In this document: positions 1 through 5,711 of the stretch, piece after piece | How the letters are laid out: each line of letters begins with the position of its first letter | Position numbering within the stretch: the stretch's first letter is position 1 | Assembly: GCA_004356555.1 (NCBI GenBank) | Contig: SMWY01000105.1 | Span: 1-5,711, forward strand | DNA length: 5,711 bases | Direction: 5' to 3' | From: Candidatus Dadabacteria bacterium | GTDB lineage: Bacteria; Desulfobacterota_D; UBA1144; Nemesobacterales; UBA2774 | Program-made: the position numbers and the translations under genes | Notes under the pieces: model-generated | The model's input: only the letters and a program-made list of their open reading frames with translations | Told to the model about the DNA's origin: nothing | The model's database searches: none

Positions 1-857
1 ACTATTTGATTTTGATATTCTATAAACTCAGGCGTTAGAGCCTCTTTGAACGCCACTGCTTTTGCTGCGATAGCATGCATTAATGGTCCGCCTTGCGAGC
101 CTGGAAAGACCCTGCTATTTACTTTTTTGGCATGTTCTTCTTTCATCATAATCATACCGCCTCTTGGGCCTCTTAGTGTCTTATGAGTAGTAGTTGTGAC
201 ATAGTCGCAGTGAGGGATAGGGTCTGAATAAAGTCCTGCCACTACGAGCCCTGCCGGATGAGCAATGTCAGCCATAAGTAAGGCGCCACATTCATCAGCT
301 ATTTCTCTGAACTTCGAGAAATCAATGTCCCTCGGATACGCGCTCCAGCCTACTACTATTAGCTTCGGGCTGTGCTCATGTGCAAGTTTCTTAACTTCAT
401 CATAATCTATTAAGCTGGTGTCTTCCGTAACCCCGTATGGAACTATGTTAAAAAGCCTTCCTGAGAAATTTACCGGACTCCCGTGCGTCAAATGGCCCCC
501 ATGTGCAAGATTCATTCCCAATACGGTGTCCCCGGGTTGTATAGCGGCAAAGTATACCGCCATATTTGCCTGAGAACCCGAGTGTGGCTGAACATTAACA
601 GCGTCACATCCAAAGAGTTCTTTTGCTCTATCTCGAGCCAGGTCTTCCGCAATGTCTACAAATTCACATCCGCCGTAGTATCTTTTGCCGGGCAGCCCTT
701 CTGCATATTTGTTAGTGAGTACGGATCCGGAGGCCTCAAGTACTGCTTCACTAACATAATTTTCAGATGCTATAAGTTCGAGCTTATACTCTTGGCGTTC
801 TACTTCAGATCTAATGACCTGGGCTATTTCAGGATCAACTTTTTCGAGAGTGGACAT
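1..857 (-). CDS. glyA: Serine hydroxymethyltransferase, C-terminus cut by window edge
   Basis: PLP enzyme of the cytoplasm that interconverts serine and glycine, passing the one-carbon unit to tetrahydrofolate; the main source of methylene-THF. I translated 285 codons from the ATG at 857 down to the window edge; the family is usually about 415 residues, so roughly the last 130 are outside. Visible family signatures: LIASENYVS (28-36), KYAEGLPGKRYYGG (50-63), HSGSQAN (92-98), HGGHLTHG (119-126), SAYPRDIDF (172-180), DIAHPAGLV with cofactor-contacting D197 and H200, and TTTTHKTLRGPRGG (221-234), whose K226 is the Schiff-base lysine. Start choice is supported by GGAGGT at 865-870, 7 nt upstream. 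It is last in a minus-strand series after prfB, nadK and a small protein, but a gap of about 180 nt with a promoter-like pair suggests its own transcription start. Identification is very secure. Confidence 0.98.
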   Translation of the reverse strand, partial: MSTLEKVDPEIAQVIRSEVERQEYKLELIASENYVSEAVLEASGSVLTNKYAEGLPGKRYYGGCEFVDIAEDLARDRAKELFGCDAVNVQPHSGSQANMAVYFAAIQPGDTVLGMNLAHGGHLTHGSPVNFSGRLFNIVPYGVTEDTSLIDYDEVKKLAHEHSPKLIVVGWSAYPRDIDFSKFREIADECGALLMADIAHPAGLVVAGLYSDPIPHCDYVTTTTHKTLRGPRGGMIMMKEEHAKKVNSRVFPGSQGGPLMHAIAAKAVAFKEALTPEFIEYQNQI

Positions 858-917
858 TTACACTACCTCCGCAAATCCGAGAAAAGAGTATCAAAGATTA
901 AACATGTTCGCAAGCTG

Positions 918-932
918 GGGGATAGAATCCCC
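918..932. repeat. 15-bp palindrome in the glyA leader
   Basis: GGGGAT-AGA-ATCCCC is a perfect 6-bp inverted repeat with a 3-nt centre. It sits immediately downstream of the candidate glyA -10 element, so it would cover the first transcribed bases. It could be an operator or a 5' hairpin in the mRNA. It has no T-run after it in either direction, so it is not an intrinsic terminator. The symmetry is seen directly; any regulatory role is inference. Confidence 0.45.
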
Positions 933-938
933 GTTTCC

Positions 939-967
939 ATAATATTAATACTAACCGGCTGGGTCTA
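939..967 (-). promoter_or_regulatory. Candidate sigma70-type promoter for glyA
   Basis: On the minus strand TAGACC (962-967, 4 of 6 to the -35 consensus) is followed after 17 nt by TATTAT (939-944, 5 of 6 to the -10 consensus). Transcription would begin near 932, about 75 nt before the glyA ATG. This is consensus matching by eye in AT-rich DNA, so the placement is tentative, but it lies in the only noncoding gap ahead of glyA. Confidence 0.4.
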
Positions 968-1039
968 AGGTAAAGATTTCAGCTTTTCAAGTGGCTATAA
1001 AAGTAAAAGATTTCTCAAAAACTGCAAGAAGCCGTAGCG

Positions 1040-1408
1040 TTAAATATTTAAATTCACATCAAAAGAACCTATATTTACTTTCGCTACAAGCCCGTTTTTC
1101 CAACAAATATCCCTTGCGGCTTTCTGCATTTCTTTTGGTACTAATAGTGACAATTTTACTCCCAGCTCAGACATTTCTTTCCATTTAGTTGCTCTTTCAT
1201 TATTTATTGTTTCCCTGGTTTCTACTTCTACTATCTGCACAGTCTGGCCATAGTTTACAACCACAATATCCGGGTAGCTCCCATTATATTCATAATTTTT
1301 ATCTCCACCCGGGTTTATGTGCACTTCACTGTAGAGTTTAGAGTATTTTTCCTGTACTTTCCTAATTACCCAGTCGTGTAAAAACTGCTCATCCGTCGAT
1401 CTTGCCAT
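1040..1408 (-). CDS. Uncharacterised 122-residue protein, possible PD-(D/E)XK nuclease-like fold
   Basis: I do not recognise the family. The protein is soluble-looking, with no signal peptide or membrane segment. Its order of features resembles the restriction-endonuclease-like fold: an N-terminal helix (EQFLHDWVIRKVQEKY, 7-22) with a possible first acidic residue; a P46-D47 followed by a strand (IVVV, 48-51); then a strand VQIVEVET (57-64) with E61 and E63; then a basic helix WKEM and a strand LSLLVP (86-91). D47 followed by E61-x-E63 parallels the D...E-x-E metal site known from BamHI, in which the usual lysine is glutamate. The start at 1408 is preceded by GGGGAG (1415-1420, 6 nt spacing) and overlaps the end of nadK by 20 bp, so translation is probably coupled to nadK. 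Nuclease activity is not shown; the motif match is by eye and a non-catalytic member is equally possible. The reading frame is very likely real because of its SD site, overlap and coherent secondary structure. Confidence 0.82.
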   Translation of the reverse strand: MARSTDEQFLHDWVIRKVQEKYSKLYSEVHINPGGDKNYEYNGSYPDIVVVNYGQTVQIVEVETRETINNERATKWKEMSELGVKLSLLVPKEMQKAARDICWKNGLVAKVNIGSFDVNLNI

Positions 1409-2258
1409 ACCTCTCTCCCCACATCAGTTTTGTCTTGAGAATGCTAAAGAAATCTCTGAACGGAGATTTGATCAGCTTGACAGAAGTATCGGTTCTTTTT
1501 ACTTCAATTAGGTCCCCAGTCTTTAGCCTTACCCCTATTTGTCCGTCGAGAGTTAGGTAAGTGTCCGGCTCTTGAGTAGTTACTTTGATCTCCACCTTCA
1601 TTTTGCTTGATACAACAAGTGGTCTGTTTGTAAGAGTATGGGGGCAGATAGGGGTAATAATTGTTACAGGTATTCCTGGATGTACGATCGGTCCGCCTGC
1701 AGATAGAGAATAGGCGGTTGAGCCGGTAGGAGTTGCAAGAATGATGCCGTCCGCTTTGTAGGTGGTAACGTGTGAGTCTTCTATATATATTGCAAGATCA
1801 ATTATTCTTGCGAGAGCACCCTTATTAATAACCACATCATTTAATACCTCATACGTTCCTATATTCTTTTTCCCTCGACGGATCGAAGTGATTAACATCT
1901 GCCTGTCTTCAACTTCGTAATCGCCGTCGATAATCCTCTCCATCATAGGATAGAGTTCGTCAATCGTAACCTCTGTTAGAAAACCTAAACCGCCCAGGTT
2001 AATTCCCAAAATAGGGGTGCCGTATTTACATGCCTCTCTCGCCACTCCCAAAAAAGTACCGTCTCCTCCGAACACCAGAATTACGTCGACAAGCTTGGGG
2101 ATCTCTCTCCGGTCTATAGAATTTGGGTGACGAATTTTCTTGCCCAGCTCTTTTTCAACATATACGTCCACGCCCCTTTTTTTAAGCCAGTTGGAAAGTT
2201 TTTTTGTGATTTCAAAGGGTTCTTCTATGTTGTTTTTGGCTATGATTCCGATTATCAA
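1389..2258 (-). CDS. nadK: NAD kinase (TTG start)
   Basis: Phosphorylates NAD+ at the 2'-OH of its adenosine ribose to make NADP+, using ATP or inorganic polyphosphate; the sole NADP-forming step in most bacteria, cytoplasmic. The 289-residue length is typical. Motifs: GGDGTFLG (64-71) with catalytic D66, NLGGLGFLTE (87-96), LNDV (139-142) at the usual N-E position, with aspartate in place of the common glutamate, TPTGSTAYSLSAGGP (176-190) for NAD binding, and DGQ (238-240). The start must be TTG at 2256-2258: an in-frame TGA lies one codon upstream, the protein then opens with the family-typical strand IIGIIAKN, and GGAGG (2268-2272) stands 9 nt away. An out-of-frame ATG at 2263-2265 lies only 2 nt from that SD and opens a 17-codon frame that runs into nadK; it is probably fortuitous. 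It lies 124 nt after prfB and overlaps the next gene by 20 bp. Confidence 0.98.
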   Translation of the reverse strand: MIIGIIAKNNIEEPFEITKKLSNWLKKRGVDVYVEKELGKKIRHPNSIDRREIPKLVDVILVFGGDGTFLGVAREACKYGTPILGINLGGLGFLTEVTIDELYPMMERIIDGDYEVEDRQMLITSIRRGKKNIGTYEVLNDVVINKGALARIIDLAIYIEDSHVTTYKADGIILATPTGSTAYSLSAGGPIVHPGIPVTIITPICPHTLTNRPLVVSSKMKVEIKVTTQEPDTYLTLDGQIGVRLKTGDLIEVKRTDTSVKLIKSPFRDFFSILKTKLMWGERYGKIDG

Positions 2259-2267
2259 GATTCATGT

Positions 2268-2272
2268 CCTCC
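2268..2272 (-). promoter_or_regulatory. Ribosome binding site fixing the TTG start of nadK
   Basis: GGAGG on the minus strand, 9 nt before the TTG codon. Because the in-frame TGA at 2262-2264 rules out a longer protein and the next in-frame ATG is around codon 105 (past the catalytic GGDGT), this site decides the start. Confidence 0.85.
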
Positions 2273-2322
2273 GAACTGGTAGATCAAGCTATATTCAGAT
2301 TGAAAAGTCTCCAGTATGTAGT

Positions 2323-2338
2323 GTGGTAAATATACCAC
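2323..2338. repeat. 16-bp palindrome overlapping a candidate nadK promoter
   Basis: GTGGTA-AATA-TACCAC is a perfect 6-bp inverted repeat with a 4-nt centre, between the prfB stop and nadK start. There is no T-run beyond it on the minus strand, so it is a poor terminator for prfB. Its centre coincides with the TATATT element of a candidate promoter, the arrangement of a repressor operator. No known regulator site is recognised; the operator role is inference. Confidence 0.45.
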
Positions 2339-2356
2339 CATGCTTAAAGAATCAAA
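2329..2356 (-). promoter_or_regulatory. Candidate internal promoter for nadK
   Basis: On the minus strand TTTGAT (2351-2356) is followed after 16 nt by TATATT (2329-2334, 5 of 6 to the -10 consensus). The -35 match is weak. If real, it would give nadK and the downstream small gene a transcript independent of prfB, starting about 65 nt before the TTG codon. Confidence 0.3.
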
Positions 2357-2382
2357 GAACTGAGACTATATATAGCGTTATA

Positions 2383-3493
2383 TTAGCTTGTTTTCTGATC
2401 TGATGAATAGAGCAAATAACTTTTGATAAACTCACTTAAGTCTCCGTCGAGTACAGAGTCTACATTTCCGGTTTCAAAATCGGTTCTGTGGTCTTTTATC
2501 ATCCTGTATGGATGTAGCACGTAGGAGCGAATTTGACTACCCCAACCGATTTCTTTTTTAGTTGAATTAAGCTCGGCAAGTTTTTCCCTCTGCTTTTCTC
2601 TTTCAAGCTCATATAGCCTTGCACGGAGGATTTTCATTGCCGTTTCCTTATTTTGACGTTGTGAGCGCTCATTTTGGCAGCTAACTACAATGCCTGATGG
2701 AGCGTGAGTGATTCTTATCGCGGAATCTGTTTTATTTACGTGCTGTCCGCCGGCTCCGCTTGCTCGGTAAGTGTCTATCCTTAAATCTTTCTCGTCGATG
2801 TTCACCTCTATGCTATCGTCAATCTGAGGTGAAACGAAGACTGATGCAAAGGAGGTATGCCTTCTTTTGTTAGAGTCAAAAGGAGAAATTCTAACTAAAC
2901 GGTGCACTCCGCTCTCGGCTTTTAAATATCCAAATGAGTAATCACCGTTTACGAGGAACGTTGTACTTTTAAGACCCGCTTCGTCTCCTTCCTGATACTC
3001 TACTATTTCTGATTTGAAACCGTTTCTTTCAGCGTATCTTAGATACATTCTTAAAAGTATCTCGGCCCAGTCCTGGGCTTCAGTCCCGCCGGCTCCAGCG
3101 TTGATGGAGACAATTGCGTTACTCGCGTCATCAGGCTCCCCAAGAATCCGTTTAAATTCGAGATTTTCTACTTTTATCTCGATCTCGGATAATTGTCCCT
3201 TTACTTCTATTGAAGACTCCTCATCACCTTCTTCTAGGGACAGCTCTTCTAATACTTCTAGATCTTCAAGATCAGACGATAAGGTTTTCCATTCATCAAT
3301 AGTGTTTTTAATCTGCCCCTGTTCTTTAAGTGTTTCTTGAGCTTTATCGGCGTTGTCCCAAAACTCGGGTTTGCCTGTTATTTCTTCTAACTCTTTTAAT
3401 CGGGATTCCTTTTTAGGCAGGTCAAAGAAAGTCTCCGATTATTGCAAGTCTCTTCTTAAGGTCTTGGATCAGTTCTTTGCTGTTACCTATCAT
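2383..3493 (-). CDS. prfB: Peptide chain release factor 2, made by +1 programmed frameshift
   Basis: Cytoplasmic class I release factor that recognises UGA and UAA in the ribosomal A site and triggers peptidyl-tRNA hydrolysis. It is encoded in two frames. ATG at 3491-3493, with GGAGG upstream near 3504-3508, opens 23 codons that end at an in-frame TGA (3422-3424). Skipping one T there joins the frame that runs to TAA at 2383-2385, giving 369 residues (E. coli has 365). In joined numbering: GAGGTEAQDW (133-142), the SPF stop-codon recognition tripeptide (203-205) and GGQ (248-250), which enters the peptidyl-transferase centre; these lie within two residues of the E. coli positions. The N-terminal part is rich in K and E and helical, as in the family. 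Reading only from the internal Met at 3048 would miss 148 residues and the whole N-terminal domain, so that must not be taken as the start. It is first in the minus-strand series, with nadK downstream. Confidence 0.98.
3421..3436 (-). promoter_or_regulatory. prfB +1 frameshift site (autoregulatory)
   Basis: Minus-strand CTT-TGA-C (3421-3427): the leucine codon slips +1 over the slow UGA stop, whose following C makes it a weak terminator. A GGAG (3433-3436) stands 5 nt before CTT and can pair with 16S rRNA to push the ribosome; in E. coli the corresponding SD-like stretch is 3 nt away. When RF2 is scarce, UGA is read slowly and frameshifting rises, so RF2 controls its own synthesis. The heptanucleotide is seen directly; the mechanism is established for prfB in other bacteria. 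Confidence 0.95.
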
Positions 3494-3523
3494 GAATTAG
3501 TTACCTCCGGCTAATAAACAAGT

Positions 3524-3551
3524 AATATAAATTTTTGCGTGGTAAAAGCAA
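3524..3551 (-). promoter_or_regulatory. Candidate prfB promoter
   Basis: Minus-strand TTGCTT (3546-3551) is followed after 16 nt by TATATT (3524-3529, 5 of 6). Start of transcription would fall near 3517, about 25 nt before the ATG, leaving room for the SD. A perfect TATAAT also occurs on the minus strand at 3562-3567 but has no good -35 partner. Either could serve. Confidence 0.4.
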
Positions 3552-3662
3552 ACCGGGTTGAATTATACGGAGTTTTGGGTAGATTCATATAAATTTTCTA
3601 TACAAATTTTCACTGCTAAAAAAGGATACAGTTTAATACAAATAGCTTAAATTTAATCATTT

Positions 3663-3690
3663 TTGCTGCATAACTATTTGCATTTATAAA
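3663..3690 (+). promoter_or_regulatory. Candidate promoter for the aminotransferase
   Basis: TTGCTG (3663-3668) is followed after 16 nt by TATAAA (3685-3690, 5 of 6 to the -10 consensus). The leader would be about 60 nt. Several other AT-rich hexamers nearby could act as -10, so the exact element is uncertain. Confidence 0.35.
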
Positions 3691-3742
3691 TATTTGTTAG
3701 TTTGTGGTAAGTATGTCAAATTAAATACATTTTAATTGCTAT

Positions 3743-3748
3743 AAGGAG
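3743..3748 (+). promoter_or_regulatory. Ribosome binding site for the GTG-started aminotransferase
   Basis: AAGGAG, 8 nt before the GTG codon. It supports the non-ATG start, which also gives the family-typical N-terminus leading directly into the TPGP motif. Confidence 0.85.
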
Positions 3749-3756
3749 AATCTAAA

Positions 3757-4896
3757 GTGAAAAAGTATGTTTTTACACCAGGACCGGTACCTGTCCCTAG
3801 CGAAGTATTAATTGAGATGGCAAAGCCCATTATCCATCACAGGACAGCTGAGTTTGAGGAAATTTTTGCAGAAGTAAGAGAAGGACTAAAATATATATAT
3901 GATACTAAACAAGAGGTTTTTATTCTAGCCGCTTCGGGAACTGGGGCCATGGAAGCATCTGTTGCGAATACTCTTTCAACAGGTGACAAAGTTTTAGTTG
4001 TAAACAGCGGCAAGTTTGGCGAGAGATGGGGAAAGATATGCCGCGCTTACGGTGTCGAAGTCCAAGAAATTATGGTTGAATGGGGGAAAGAGGTTGATCC
4101 AGCCGATATTGAAAAAGCTCTTAACGACGATCCTTCTATAAAAGCAGTTCTCACTCAAGCCAGTGAAACTTCAACAGGTGTTAAGCACCCCATTAAAGAG
4201 ATCGCTGAAATTACAAATAAAAGAGATGGCATTATTCAAATTGTGGATGGTATAACTGGAGTTGGAGTGTTTGAAATTGAGTTTGATAACTGGGGCATAG
4301 ATGTTCTGGTGGGCGGTTCACAAAAAGCTTTTATGCTTCCTCCCGGATTGTCATTTGCGGCTATGAGCGAGAAGGCCTGGAAGTTTTATGAAAGTTCTAA
4401 TCTACCTAAGTTCTATTTTGACTTTAAGCCGGCTCTCAAGAATGCGGAAAAGAACACCACAACCTTCACACCTGCAGTAACTCTTATAGTTGGACTTGCA
4501 GCTGTTCTAAAAAGATTTACAGCAGAGGGCAGGGAAAATATGCACAAACGCCATGCCAGGCTTGCGCTTGCAACAAGGGAGGCGATGAAAGCCATAGGTC
4601 TTGAGCTTTTTGTACAGGATACCCCTAGCTCTGCGCTTACAACAGTTATAGCGCCCCCGGAAATAGGAGCCGCCAAAGTTATCGCAGGGCTTCGTGATGA
4701 ATTTGGAATAACAGTTGCCGGAGGTCAAGATCAGGCCAAAGGAAAAATATTCAGAATCTCTCATATTGGAGATATTGGTAAAACCGACACTTTATCGATC
4801 ATAGCTGCTATTGAAAGTGTGCTAAATCAGCTAGGTTATAAGTTTGATTTCGGGGCTGCGACTAAAAAGGCTTCTGAAATACTTACTGCACATTAA
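3757..4896 (+). CDS. Class V PLP aminotransferase, alanine/serine-glyoxylate type
   Basis: Cytoplasmic fold-type I transaminase of 379 residues, a full-length match to the family that includes alanine-glyoxylate, serine-glyoxylate and serine-pyruvate aminotransferases and the so-called soluble hydrogenase small subunit of cyanobacteria. Motifs: TPGPVPVP (7-14) at the N-terminus, SGTGAMEAS (60-68) holding the cofactor phosphate, NSGKFGERW (83-91), ASETSTG (135-141), VDGITGVG (163-170) with D164 at the pyridine nitrogen, GGSQKAFMLPPGL (186-198) with Schiff-base K190, and FRISHIGDI (332-340) with R333 for the substrate carboxylate. The start is GTG at 3757, preceded by AAGGAG (3743-3748) at 8 nt. 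The exact amino donor cannot be read from sequence: serine, alanine or aspartate are possible, with glyoxylate or pyruvate as acceptor. The nearby glyA makes a role in serine/glycine/glyoxylate metabolism plausible. It diverges from prfB and is followed after 51 nt by sbcD, probably on one transcript. Confidence 0.93.
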   Translation: MKKYVFTPGPVPVPSEVLIEMAKPIIHHRTAEFEEIFAEVREGLKYIYDTKQEVFILAASGTGAMEASVANTLSTGDKVLVVNSGKFGERWGKICRAYGVEVQEIMVEWGKEVDPADIEKALNDDPSIKAVLTQASETSTGVKHPIKEIAEITNKRDGIIQIVDGITGVGVFEIEFDNWGIDVLVGGSQKAFMLPPGLSFAAMSEKAWKFYESSNLPKFYFDFKPALKNAEKNTTTFTPAVTLIVGLAAVLKRFTAEGRENMHKRHARLALATREAMKAIGLELFVQDTPSSALTTVIAPPEIGAAKVIAGLRDEFGITVAGGQDQAKGKIFRISHIGDIGKTDTLSIIAAIESVLNQLGYKFDFGAATKKASEILTAH

Positions 4897-4905
4897 TTAA
4901 GTGTA

Positions 4906-4937
4906 GTCTTTTAGCATGAAAAAATAACTTAGAAGAC
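4906..4937 (+). repeat. Imperfect hairpin between the aminotransferase and sbcD
   Basis: GTCTTTTAG (4906-4914) can pair with 4929-4937 as nine pairs including two G-T wobbles, leaving a 14-nt loop. It covers the weak SD region of sbcD and lacks a T-run, so it is not an intrinsic terminator. It might limit sbcD translation, or be chance pairing. Confidence 0.25.
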
Positions 4938-4947
4938 CGGGCTCTAT

Positions 4948-5711
4948 TTGAGGAAGATAAAGTTTATCCACCTTTCCGATATTCATATCGGACTTCAAAC
5001 GCACGGAAAGATAAACCCTGCTACGGGTAAAAATACAAGGTTAGAGGACATCGTCAAATCTTTGGACTTTGTGTTCGATTATGCCCTAAAAGAGTCGGTA
5101 GATCTGGTTCTTATTGCAGGTGATATTTTTCACAGAGAAAACCCTCATCCGACAGAAGAGATAGAGTTCGCTAGAAGAGTCGTGAATTTGGTTGAGGAAT
5201 CTAGGACCAAAGTAGTAATGGTGCTCGGCAACCACGATTACCCATCAGCCAGAGGAAAGGCTTCAGCGGTTGAAATTTTCCCTGCACTCGACATAGAGAG
5301 TGTGACCATAGTCAGAAAACCCGGACTTCACATTTTAGATACTGAAAACGGGCAAGTTCAAATTGCGTGCCTTCCCTGGGCAGGCAGAAGCGGCCTCGTT
5401 TCAAAAGATGAATATAAATCCTTAAGTACTCAAGAAATACAGATAGAAATTGAAAAGAGATTAATTGCCATTATTCGTGATTTGTCCAGTAAAACAGATA
5501 ACTCAAACCCTGCAATTTTCTTGGGGCACCTTTCTGTCAGGAATGCTAAGTTATCGGGTACGGAGATAGATACTATTACAATCTCCGATCCTATTGTTCC
5601 GGTTAGCGAGCTAAATAATGGAGCTTTTAACTATGTAGCTCTCGGACATATACATAGATTCCAAAACTTAAATAAAGATGATTTCCCTCCGATAGTATAT
5701 TCCGGAAGTAT
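4948..5711 (+). CDS. sbcD: SbcD/Mre11-type exonuclease subunit, C-terminus cut by window edge
   Basis: Metallophosphoesterase-fold nuclease that pairs with the ATPase SbcC to open hairpins and process double-strand ends in DNA repair. 254 codons are visible; the family usually has about 380-420 residues. Two-metal-site motifs appear in order: HLSDIHIG (8-15) with D11 and H13, GDIFHRENPHP (58-68) with D59, GNHD (95-98), GHLS (193-196) with H194, and GHIH (233-236), followed by YSGS at the edge. The GD motif reads GDIFH rather than the GDVFD common in proteobacterial SbcD, which is closer to archaeal Mre11 forms. The start is probably TTG at 4948: an in-frame TAG lies at 4930-4932 and no ATG or GTG intervenes, and TTG puts HLSD at residues 8-11 as expected. 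The SD is weak (AGAAGA at 4931-4936). It follows the aminotransferase by 51 nt; sbcC would be expected next, outside the window. Confidence 0.95.
   Translation, partial: MRKIKFIHLSDIHIGLQTHGKINPATGKNTRLEDIVKSLDFVFDYALKESVDLVLIAGDIFHRENPHPTEEIEFARRVVNLVEESRTKVVMVLGNHDYPSARGKASAVEIFPALDIESVTIVRKPGLHILDTENGQVQIACLPWAGRSGLVSKDEYKSLSTQEIQIEIEKRLIAIIRDLSSKTDNSNPAIFLGHLSVRNAKLSGTEIDTITISDPIVPVSELNNGAFNYVALGHIHRFQNLNKDDFPPIVYSGS

Larger units (their letters stand above)
3494..3756. other. Divergent AT-rich intergenic region between prfB and the aminotransferase
   Basis: 263 bp without a credible coding frame, strongly AT-rich, between two genes that diverge. It holds promoter-like elements in both directions, the two SD sites, and a direct repeat of AAATTTTC (3591-3598 and 3604-3611, 13-nt period). 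No terminator, riboswitch or RNA gene is recognisable. Such a region is expected to carry two opposed promoters; the direct repeat may be chance given the base composition. Confidence 0.7.

Noticed and set aside
483..968. 161-codon open frame on the plus strand
   Set aside because: Lies antisense to the well-supported glyA and its leader; protein has no recognisable composition or SD and is a shadow of that gene.
991..1188. 65-codon plus-strand frame with a hydrophobic C-terminal stretch, resembling a small membrane protein or toxin
   Set aside because: Antisense to most of the 3' half of the 122-residue protein; the hydrophobic run mirrors codons of that gene, and there is no clear SD.
2323..2338. 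Intrinsic terminator after prfB
   Set aside because: The stem is only 6 bp and no T-run follows it on the minus strand.
2140..2403. Plus-strand frame across the nadK start and leader
   Set aside because: Antisense to nadK with no family signature; its existence follows from the nadK codons.
3014..3340. Serine-rich plus-strand frame
   Set aside because: Antisense to the Glu- and Lys-rich N-terminal part of prfB, which produces Ser/Phe/Leu-rich shadows.
3421..3424. prfB as a broken pseudogene
   Set aside because: The stop coincides exactly with the conserved CTT-TGA-C recoding site, and the joined protein has all motifs at the expected positions.
3494..3756. Riboswitch or small RNA in the divergent region
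   Set aside because: No conserved aptamer core or stable multi-stem structure is visible; the region is low-complexity AT-rich DNA.
4413..4764. Two minus-strand frames inside the aminotransferase
   Set aside because: Shadows of a full-length gene with intact motifs; no SD or homology signs.

Overview
The window is an ordinary-looking bacterial chromosomal segment of moderate to high AT content. It has four genes on the minus strand and two on the plus strand, separated by a divergent AT-rich promoter region. In transcription order the minus-strand block is prfB (release factor 2, with a +1 programmed frameshift), nadK (NAD kinase), a 122-residue uncharacterised protein, and glyA (serine hydroxymethyltransferase, cut by the left edge). 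The plus-strand block is a class V PLP aminotransferase of the alanine/serine-glyoxylate type, then sbcD (Mre11-like nuclease subunit, cut by the right edge). All six have clear Shine-Dalgarno sites except sbcD. I see no phage, transposon, CRISPR, rRNA or tRNA signal.

The protein sequences fit a Gram-negative bacterium of the broad deltaproteobacterial or candidate-phylum kind (Dadabacteria-, SAR324- or Nitrospinota-like). This is only an impression from gene content and style; nothing here fixes the taxon.

Layout: 1-857 glyA (minus, partial); 858-1039 glyA leader with a promoter-like pair and a 15-bp palindrome near the predicted +1; 1040-1408 the small protein, overlapping nadK by 20 bp; 1389-2258 nadK, started by TTG; 2259-2382 nadK leader with a second palindrome over a promoter-like -10; 2383-3493 prfB, read in two frames; 3494-3756 divergent regulatory region; 3757-4896 aminotransferase, started by GTG; 4948-5711 sbcD, probably started by TTG.

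Functionally, glyA and the aminotransferase could both act on serine, glycine and glyoxylate, linking one-carbon supply to amino-acid interconversion. nadK makes NADP, prfB ends translation at UGA and UAA, and sbcD belongs to DNA repair. The segment is mostly housekeeping. Its most distinctive items are the prfB recoding site, the nadK-coupled small protein with a possible nuclease-fold motif set (D, then E-x-E), and two dyad symmetries placed on candidate promoters. I found no convincing new multi-gene system.
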